From assembly GCA_964654995.1 (NCBI GenBank), contig CAZZKF010000072.1, positions 1 through 12,022 on the forward strand: DNA of 12,022 nucleotides, read 5' to 3'. A program made the translations under genes and the position numbers. The notes beneath the pieces were generated by a model. The model did not search any database and was not told where the DNA came from. It saw nothing but the letters and a program-made list of their open reading frames with translations. The DNA comes from CAZZKF01 sp964654995. GTDB taxonomy: Bacteria; Pseudomonadota; Alphaproteobacteria; CAZZKF01. Positions within the stretch are counted from its first letter, which is position 1. Each line of letters opens with the position of its first letter. Shown piece after piece: positions 7,683-12,022 of this stretch.

Positions 7683-7724
7683 GAGACCGGCCACCCTGGT
7701 GACGGGCAATGAACCACCGGTCTC
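7683..7724. repeat. Inverted repeat, 8-bp arms
   Basis: GAGACCGG (7683-7690) and CCGGTCTC (7717-7724) are perfect inverted repeats separated by 26 bases. The stem could form in RNA from either strand; it lies in the fhs leader direction as well as the flavoprotein one. It could be a hairpin in a leader or a split operator. No T-run follows in either direction. Confidence 0.4.
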
Positions 7725-7753
7725 ATCATCGTGAACCGGTGCCTTGCCGGGGC

Positions 7754-7797
7754 CGGAGATCATCGCCACCCGACCATCCGGATTGCACGAATCTCCG
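7754..7797. repeat. Inverted repeat, 7-bp arms enclosing a small palindrome
   Basis: CGGAGAT (7754-7760) and ATCTCCG (7791-7797) are perfect inverted repeats 30 bases apart, and the interval contains the palindrome ATCCGGAT. Together with the hairpin at 7683-7724 it suggests that transcripts from this region are folded, but in GC-rich DNA a 7-bp stem can arise by chance. Confidence 0.3.
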
Positions 7798-7817
7798 TCC
7801 CTTCATCGCCAGCGGCG

Positions 7818-7851
7818 GGGCGCTGCGACGATTTGAAGCGCCGGGCGCTGC
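7818..7851. repeat. Direct repeat GGGCGCTGC x2 with interrupted palindrome, possible operator
   Basis: GGGCGCTGC occurs at 7818-7826 and again at 7843-7851, a 25-base period. The second copy is part of the interrupted palindrome AGCGCC-G-GGCGCT (7837-7849); the first lies in a looser one, CAGCG-N6-CGCTG (7810-7825). Two similar half-palindromes at this spacing upstream of the flavoprotein gene could bind a dimeric regulator. No known regulator site was recognised. Confidence 0.3.
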
Positions 7852-7943
7852 CCCATCGGCGGCCTTGCATGTTATCATTACTATAAGCGCGGCCGTCTAT
7901 GTGCTGGTCGCGACGTAGGTTTGTGTGTGCAAACGGAACAGCG

Positions 7944-9617
7944 ATGAAAACCATTGAACTGACCACCGACGTACTCGTCATCGGCGGCGGGCTGGCCGGG
8001 GCCAACGCCGCCATGGGCGCCGCCGAGCATGGCGCCCGAGTGATCGTCCTGGACAAGGGCCATATCGATCACAGCGGCGACATTGGCGGCGGCGTCGATC
8101 ATTTCCTCGCCTACCTCGACGAAGGCGAAAGCTGGGACACGGCCGACGGCTTTCTGTCCTACGTCGAGCGCGTCGGGCGCGGTACCGCCCACCTGGATTA
8201 CATCGAATCGCTCTACTGCGCCGAACTGTCGGACGCGATCGAGCGCATGGCACGCATCGGCAATCCCCTGTGCCGGCCGGACGGCAGTTTTTACCGCACG
8301 GCGTCCATGGGCCAGCCGGGGCCCTACTGGATCAATTTCAACGGCAAGAAGCTGAAGCCCAAGCTCGGCGAAGCGGTGCGCAAGCTGGGCTGCATGGTGA
8401 TCGCCCGGGTGATGACCCTCGATTTGCTGACCCGCGACGGGGCGGTGGTCGGCGCCCTCGGCTTTCACGTGCGCACCGGCAATTTCTATGTGATCAACGC
8501 CAAGGCGACGATCATCGCCACGGGGAATACCAACCGGCTCTACGAAAACCCGCGGCTCAATCCGTTCAACAGCTGGCTGTGCCCGTACAACACCGGCGAC
8601 GGGCAGATGATGGCGTTTCGCGCCGGCGCCGCGCTGACCAACATGGAGTACATGCGCATGACGCTGCTGCCCAAGGGTTTTGCCGCCCCCGGGTTCAACG
8701 CGCTGGTCGGCATGGGTGGGCGGTTTCTCAACGGGCTTGGCGAATATTACATGGAGAAAAACCACCCGATGGGCAATCGGGCGCCGCGCTACGACGTCGT
8801 GTTCAACAGCCTGCATGAGTTGCGCAACGGCCGCGGGCCCTTGTACATCGATTGCCGGCACCTCGACGAGAAGGACATCACCCATCTCGAGACCACGCTG
8901 GGTTACGACAAGGACACGCTGCCCGAATATTTCGAGCAACGCGGCGAGGACCTGCGCAAGGCGCCGGTCGAGATCACCATTTCCGAAGGCATGCAGGCGG
9001 GGCCGACGGAAGTGACCGGCAGCGGCATCAAGATCGACGGCGAGGCAGCTTCCACCGTGCCCGGCCTTTTCGCCTGCGGCGACTGTGCCGATCACAACCG
9101 CTGTGTTCACGGTGCGATCACCGGTGGCTATCGGGCCGGCAAGTCGGCGGCCCGTCATGCGGCCGGTCAGAGCCATTTCAATCCACCGCCCATGCCCCGG
9201 ATCCGGGAAATGGCGGACCGCTTCATCGCCCCCCTGCATCGCCAGACCGGCCACCCCTACCGGCAGATCGAGGAGGCGGTGCGCAAGATCATGGCCGAGC
9301 ATGTCGGCCCGATGCGCACGGAAACCGGCCTCAAGGCCGGCCTCGCCAAGCTCGAGAAACTGGAGACCGCCCTGGACGAGATCAAGGTCGACAACCTGCA
9401 CAACCTCATGCGGGCGCATGAGACGCGCTCGATCCTCAATGTCGGCAAGGTGATGGCCAGCGCCGCCCTGTTCCGCAAGGAAAGCCGCAACAAGCCCTAT
9501 CACCATCGCCTCGACTTTCCCGAGACCGATGACGAGAACTGGTGCGGCCTGGTGGTGATCCGCAAGACCGGTGAGGCGGTTGCCTGCTCGTTTGAGCCGG
9601 TGCACAGCCACCATTGA
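7944..9617 (+). CDS. AprA-like FAD flavoprotein of the fumarate reductase/adenylylsulfate reductase superfamily
   Basis: A 557-residue soluble flavoprotein without a signal peptide. The FAD-binding Rossmann motif GGGLAGANAA covers residues 14-23 and the second nucleotide motif VPGLFACGDCA 372-382; a helical domain (about 415-500) and SRNKPYHHRLDFPETDDENW (514-533) complete the fold. Several sites depart from succinate dehydrogenase: the catalytic Arg of the EGCRGEGG motif aligns with V255, the HYxMGG His is absent, and the HGANRLGGNS loop is replaced by VHGAITGGYRAGKSAA, which resembles the GxSSGSFTEGRIAAK-type segment of AprA. It is therefore unlikely to reduce fumarate; an AprA-related redox reaction is possible but the substrate is unknown. 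The start ATG 7944 gives MKTIELTTDVLVIGGG; an in-frame ATG at 7899 would add an atypical 15-residue tail. A small ferredoxin gene follows 17 bases after the stop. No sat, apr accessory or transporter gene is nearby. Confidence 0.8.
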   Translation: MKTIELTTDVLVIGGGLAGANAAMGAAEHGARVIVLDKGHIDHSGDIGGGVDHFLAYLDEGESWDTADGFLSYVERVGRGTAHLDYIESLYCAELSDAIERMARIGNPLCRPDGSFYRTASMGQPGPYWINFNGKKLKPKLGEAVRKLGCMVIARVMTLDLLTRDGAVVGALGFHVRTGNFYVINAKATIIATGNTNRLYENPRLNPFNSWLCPYNTGDGQMMAFRAGAALTNMEYMRMTLLPKGFAAPGFNALVGMGGRFLNGLGEYYMEKNHPMGNRAPRYDVVFNSLHELRNGRGPLYIDCRHLDEKDITHLETTLGYDKDTLPEYFEQRGEDLRKAPVEITISEGMQAGPTEVTGSGIKIDGEAASTVPGLFACGDCADHNRCVHGAITGGYRAGKSAARHAAGQSHFNPPPMPRIREMADRFIAPLHRQTGHPYRQIEEAVRKIMAEHVGPMRTETGLKAGLAKLEKLETALDEIKVDNLHNLMRAHETRSILNVGKVMASAALFRKESRNKPYHHRLDFPETDDENWCGLVVIRKTGEAVACSFEPVHSHH

Positions 9618-9634
9618 TGAAGGGTGCGTAGCCA

Positions 9635-9856
9635 ATGCCGGTGATGTTCGATCTCGACAAATGCGATGGCTGCGGGCGTTGCGATGCGGCCTGCCCCGGC
9701 GACGTCATCCGGATCGCCCGGCCCGAGGCGCGCGGCCGCAAGAAGACGCCGATGCTGGCCTTTCCGGACGAATGCTGGCATTGCGGGTCGTGCCGCCAGG
9801 TCTGCCCGGAAGATGCCATATCGGTGGTCTTCCCGCCCGACATGCTCAGTATCTGA
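9635..9856 (+). CDS. Short 2x[4Fe-4S] ferredoxin, AprB-like, partner of the flavoprotein
   Basis: A 73-residue cytoplasmic ferredoxin with two classical cluster motifs: C10-x2-C13-x2-C16-x3-C20-P and C47-x2-C50-x2-C53-x3-C57-P. The second motif, in PDECWHCGSCRQVCPEDAI, matches the cluster II region of AprB, including the Trp after the first Cys. AprB is about twice as long because of a C-terminal tail that wraps round AprA; this protein ends right after the second cluster, so it lacks that tail. An AAGGGTG ribosome binding site (9620-9626) precedes ATG 9635. The 17-base gap from the flavoprotein stop implies co-transcription, and it is the likely electron donor or acceptor for the FAD enzyme. 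A hairpin follows, so the two genes probably form the complete unit. Confidence 0.85.
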   Translation: MPVMFDLDKCDGCGRCDAACPGDVIRIARPEARGRKKTPMLAFPDECWHCGSCRQVCPEDAISVVFPPDMLSI

Positions 9857-9862
9857 GACCGC

Positions 9863-9889
9863 AGCCCGATGAGTCACGCTCATCGGGCT
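9863..9889 (+). terminator. Terminator hairpin after the flavoprotein/ferredoxin unit
   Basis: A perfect 11-bp stem, AGCCCGATGAG (9863-9873) and CTCATCGGGCT (9879-9889), with the five-base loop TCACG starts six bases after the ferredoxin stop. Only two T follow, so termination may be partly Rho-dependent, but position and stem strength fit a terminator. Confidence 0.75.
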
Positions 9890-9917
9890 TCGGCAAGCGC
9901 GACCGCGCGCCCGAGCC

Positions 9918-10026
9918 CTTGCGAGGAAAGCCGAGTGAGCGGACGCAAGCGCCGGCGTTTGAGGCGCTCGTTGATCGGTCACGATCAGCCAGAACCGGTA
10001 TGAGTCTGATTCGGATCTGATTCCGA
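9918..10026. repeat. Cluster of small repeats in the ferredoxin-dehydratase spacer
   Basis: The spacer between the convergent genes holds an inverted repeat CTTGCG/CGCAAG (9918-9923, 9944-9949), a palindrome TGATCG-N4-CGATCA (9972-9987), and a tandem 11-base repeat TCTGATTCGGA/TCTGATTCCGA (10005-10015, 10016-10026; one mismatch). The tandem repeat also contains TCGGA-N6-TCCGA, a weak hairpin 23 bases beyond the dehydratase stop on the minus strand. None is clearly a terminator; the first could belong to a dispersed intergenic repeat. Confidence 0.3.
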
Positions 10027-10048
10027 CGTGGTCTTCGGGATGCCGCCC

Positions 10049-12001
10049 TCAGTCGTGAGAGGCGACGACGGCAAGGCGCGGTTCGCTTCGGCGCTCGACA
10101 AATTCGTGGCCGGCCGGCTTGTAGCCTTCGACCAGGGTTTCCAGAAGTGCTTTCACGCGGGCCGCATTGCCGGCGATCGTTGCCGCCTCCAGGGCGGCCA
10201 GATCATCGGACAGTTGCGACCAGGGCAGAAAGGCCTCTTCGGCGCGCATGATCGCCGGGTGCAGCGTGCCCGAGATATTCTCCCCGATGAACAACTCCTC
10301 ATGGAGCTTTTCGCCCGGGCGCATGCCGGTGACCCGAATCTCGATATCGCCGTTGGGATTGTCGGCGTCCGCCACGGTGAGCCCGCTCAGGTGGATCATG
10401 CGGCGCGCCAGATCATAGATCTTCACCGGCTCGCCCATGTCCAAGAGAAAGACCTCGCCACCCTGGGCCATGGCGCCGGCCTGGAACACCAGTTGCGCGG
10501 CTTCCGGGATGGTCATGAAAAAGCGGGTGACTTCCGAGTGCGTCAGCGTGATCGGCCCGCCCTCGCGGATCTGCTTGCGGAACAAGGGCACCACCGAGCC
10601 CGCCGAATCCAGCACATTGCCGAAACGCACCATGGTAAAATGCGTGGTCACGCCGCCACCGCCGGCTGGCGCCGCCTCGTGGTGCAGGGCCTGGAGAACC
10701 ATCTCGGCCAAACGCTTGCTGGCCCCCATCACATTGGTCGGGCGCACCGCCTTGTCGGTGGAGACCAGCACGAACTTGCCGACGCCGGCGGCTTGCGCCG
10801 CACGCGCCACCGCCAGGGTCCCGAACACGTTGTTGCGTACGCCCTCGCAAGGATTGAACTCGACCAGCGGCACGTGTTTGTACGCGGCGGCGTGATAGAC
10901 GGTCTGGACCTGGCAGCGGCCAAGGTGATGCTGCACCAGGTCGCGGTTGGTGACATCGCCTAAAATCGGGATGATCTCCGCCTCCAGGTTCTCCCGGGCA
11001 ATCAGGGCGGCGAGTTCCTGTTCGATGGTATAGAGCGCGAATTCGGTATTCTCGAGAATGGCCAGACGCCGCGCCCCATTCATCACCGCCTGCCGGCACA
11101 GCTCGGAGCCAATCGAGCCGCCGCCGCCGGTGACCATCACCGACTTGCCGGCAATGTCGCGGGCCAGCAGGCGCTCGTCCGGCGTATGGCGCCGGCGCCA
11201 CAGCAGGTCGGCGGCCTGCACGTCGCGCAGATGATCGATGGTCACCTGGCCGCCGATGATCTCGCGCACGCTGGGCAGCATCTGGACCTTGACGCCGAGG
11301 GTTTCCAGCTCGGTCAGAATCTCGGCACGGCGCCGGCGCGAGACCGAGGGAATGGCCAGAATGATGCGGTGAATGCGCTTCTTGGCGACAATCCGGGCGA
11401 TCTCGGAGGCCGGGTAGATCTGGCAGCCGTGAACCCGGCGCCCGGCCAGCTTGGGATCATCGTCGAACAGCGCCACGACCTGTAGAAGCGTGTTGTCGGT
11501 GAGCGCATTGAACAGCTCCAGCCCGCCATCGCCGGCGCCGTAGATGGCGGTGCGCTGGCGTGCCGCCTGGCCGGGCACGGTGGAGGACGCGATCATGCCC
11601 TTGGCCAGCATGCGAATGCTGGCGCAGCCCAGAATCATGTAGGCCCAGAGCGTGATCAGCACGCTGAGCGGAACCACCCTGTCGAGCAGATAAGCGCCGA
11701 GCGCCTGGGTGAGGATCACTGCGAAGGTGACGCTTTTCACCGTCTCGAACAGGATGACGCCGCCGGCATAGCGAACCATGTGACGGTACAGGCGGAAGGA
11801 CAGGAACACGCCGAGGGTGACGATTACCGCAAGTGCCAGGAACGGCAGATATTCGGCCAGGGTGGCGGCAGGCCAGAAGCTTTCCTCGGCGGTGGCAATC
11901 GCCGCGTAGGTGCCGATCAGCACGATGGCAACGTCGGCCGCCCCCATCAGCAGATACTTCACCCACCGCGGCCAGTTGACGATATTGCCGATGTTGATCA
12001 T
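10049..12001 (-). CDS. Membrane-anchored nucleotide-sugar 4,6-dehydratase (CapD/PglF/WbpM type)
   Basis: A 650-residue inner-membrane enzyme that typically removes water from UDP-N-acetylglucosamine at C4/C6, giving a 4-keto-6-deoxy sugar for capsule, O-antigen or protein glycans. About four transmembrane helices lie at roughly 15-37, 51-69, 83-105 and 109-130. A CoA-binding-like Rossmann region follows (GAGDGG, 155-160), then the catalytic SDR domain with TGGGGSIGSE (291-300), YHAAAYKHVPL (369-379) and STDKAVRPTNVMGASKR (414-430). The last contains the Asp-Lys pair (D416, K417) and Met in place of the usual SDR Tyr (MxxxK, M425-K429), the hallmark of this subfamily. RPGEKLHEEL (561-570) is also typical. 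Length and domain order match the long membrane-bound form. ATG 12001 is preceded by a strong GGGAGGAAG. The gene probably belongs to a polysaccharide locus continuing to the right. Exact sugar substrate is inferred from the family. Confidence 0.92.
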   Translation of the reverse strand: MINIGNIVNWPRWVKYLLMGAADVAIVLIGTYAAIATAEESFWPAATLAEYLPFLALAVIVTLGVFLSFRLYRHMVRYAGGVILFETVKSVTFAVILTQALGAYLLDRVVPLSVLITLWAYMILGCASIRMLAKGMIASSTVPGQAARQRTAIYGAGDGGLELFNALTDNTLLQVVALFDDDPKLAGRRVHGCQIYPASEIARIVAKKRIHRIILAIPSVSRRRRAEILTELETLGVKVQMLPSVREIIGGQVTIDHLRDVQAADLLWRRRHTPDERLLARDIAGKSVMVTGGGGSIGSELCRQAVMNGARRLAILENTEFALYTIEQELAALIARENLEAEIIPILGDVTNRDLVQHHLGRCQVQTVYHAAAYKHVPLVEFNPCEGVRNNVFGTLAVARAAQAAGVGKFVLVSTDKAVRPTNVMGASKRLAEMVLQALHHEAAPAGGGGVTTHFTMVRFGNVLDSAGSVVPLFRKQIREGGPITLTHSEVTRFFMTIPEAAQLVFQAGAMAQGGEVFLLDMGEPVKIYDLARRMIHLSGLTVADADNPNGDIEIRVTGMRPGEKLHEELFIGENISGTLHPAIMRAEEAFLPWSQLSDDLAALEAATIAGNAARVKALLETLVEGYKPAGHEFVERRSEPRLAVVASHD

Positions 12002-12010
12002 GTGTGGCCG

Positions 12011-12019
12011 CTTCCTCCC
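12011..12019 (-). promoter_or_regulatory. Ribosome binding site of the dehydratase gene
   Basis: GGGAGGAAG on the minus strand, nine bases before ATG 12001, is the strongest Shine-Dalgarno sequence in the window and supports the chosen start. Confidence 0.75.
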
Positions 12020-12022
12020 GAT

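Larger units (their letters stand above)
7459..7943. other. Long divergent intergenic region between fhs and the flavoprotein gene
   Basis: These 485 bases contain no convincing gene. Short open frames such as 7709-7918 have Arg/His/Pro-rich translations and no ribosome binding site. The region must hold the promoters of both divergent genes. It is rich in inverted repeats (listed separately), and a relatively AT-rich stretch at 7865-7890 lies about 55-80 bases before the flavoprotein start. I looked for a ZTP (pfl) riboswitch in front of fhs and did not find its conserved core. No tRNA or known riboswitch was recognised. Confidence 0.6.

Noticed and set aside
7459..7760. ZTP (pfl) riboswitch expected in front of fhs in some bacteria
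   Set aside because: I read the minus strand for its conserved core and found no match; the hairpins present do not have its layout.
7709..7918. Possible small protein in the divergent gap
   Set aside because: No ribosome binding site, strongly biased Arg/His/Pro composition, and overlap with the presumed promoter of the flavoprotein gene.
7899..7943. Upstream start for the flavoprotein at ATG 7899
   Set aside because: It would add a basic, Cys-containing 15-residue segment unlike the family; starting at 7944 places the Rossmann motif at the usual distance from the N-terminus.
7944..9617. Succinate dehydrogenase or fumarate reductase flavoprotein subunit
   Set aside because: The catalytic Arg and the pocket His/Arg motifs are missing, and there are no membrane-anchor or SdhB-type iron-sulfur subunit genes nearby.
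7881..9635. Minus-strand open frame of 584 codons opposite the flavoprotein gene
   Set aside because: Antisense shadow of a well-supported gene, with a His/Val/Ala-rich translation and no recognisable motif.

Overview
The window comes from a GC-rich proteobacterium able to denitrify with a cytochrome cd1 nitrite reductase. The gene order nirD-L-G-H-J-N, with nirN directly after nirJ and no nirE between them, resembles the nir clusters of Alphaproteobacteria such as Paracoccus more than the Pseudomonas nirJ-E-N order. The species cannot be named from this sequence.

Layout. (1) Positions 1-4300, plus strand: the distal part of a heme d1 biosynthesis operon. It holds the last codons of a nirD-like gene, then nirL, nirG and nirH (siroheme decarboxylase subunits), nirJ (radical SAM) and nirN (dihydro-heme d1 dehydrogenase). 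Most junctions overlap by 1-4 bases, so the genes are translationally coupled. (2) Positions 4301-5693, plus strand: a separately promoted outer-membrane beta-barrel porin. A near-consensus FNR/DNR/NNR-type box at 4331-4344 and a plausible -10 element lie upstream. (3) Positions 5724-5755: a strong perfect hairpin shared by two convergent genes, the porin and fhs. (4) Positions 5782-7458, minus strand: fhs, formate-tetrahydrofolate ligase. (5) Positions 7459-7943: a long divergent intergenic region with several inverted repeats but no convincing gene. (6) Positions 7944-9856, plus strand: a two-gene unit encoding an AprA-like flavoprotein and a 73-residue two-cluster ferredoxin resembling the core of AprB, closed by a hairpin. 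(7) Positions 10049-12001, minus strand: a membrane-anchored nucleotide-sugar 4,6-dehydratase of the CapD/PglF/WbpM type, probably the first or an internal gene of a polysaccharide locus that continues past the right edge.

How they work together. NirD/L and NirG/H decarboxylate siroheme to didecarboxysiroheme, NirJ modifies the propionate side chains to give dihydro-heme d1, and NirN oxidises that to heme d1 for the periplasmic nitrite reductase NirS, which is not in the window. The FNR-type box suggests the porin is induced under low oxygen or nitric oxide, alongside denitrification. The fhs gene and the flavoprotein/ferredoxin pair share a divergent promoter region, but no functional link between them can be shown. 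The least explained part is the flavoprotein/ferredoxin pair: its active-site motifs depart from succinate dehydrogenase and fumarate reductase and resemble adenylylsulfate reductase, yet the partner ferredoxin is only about half the length of AprB.
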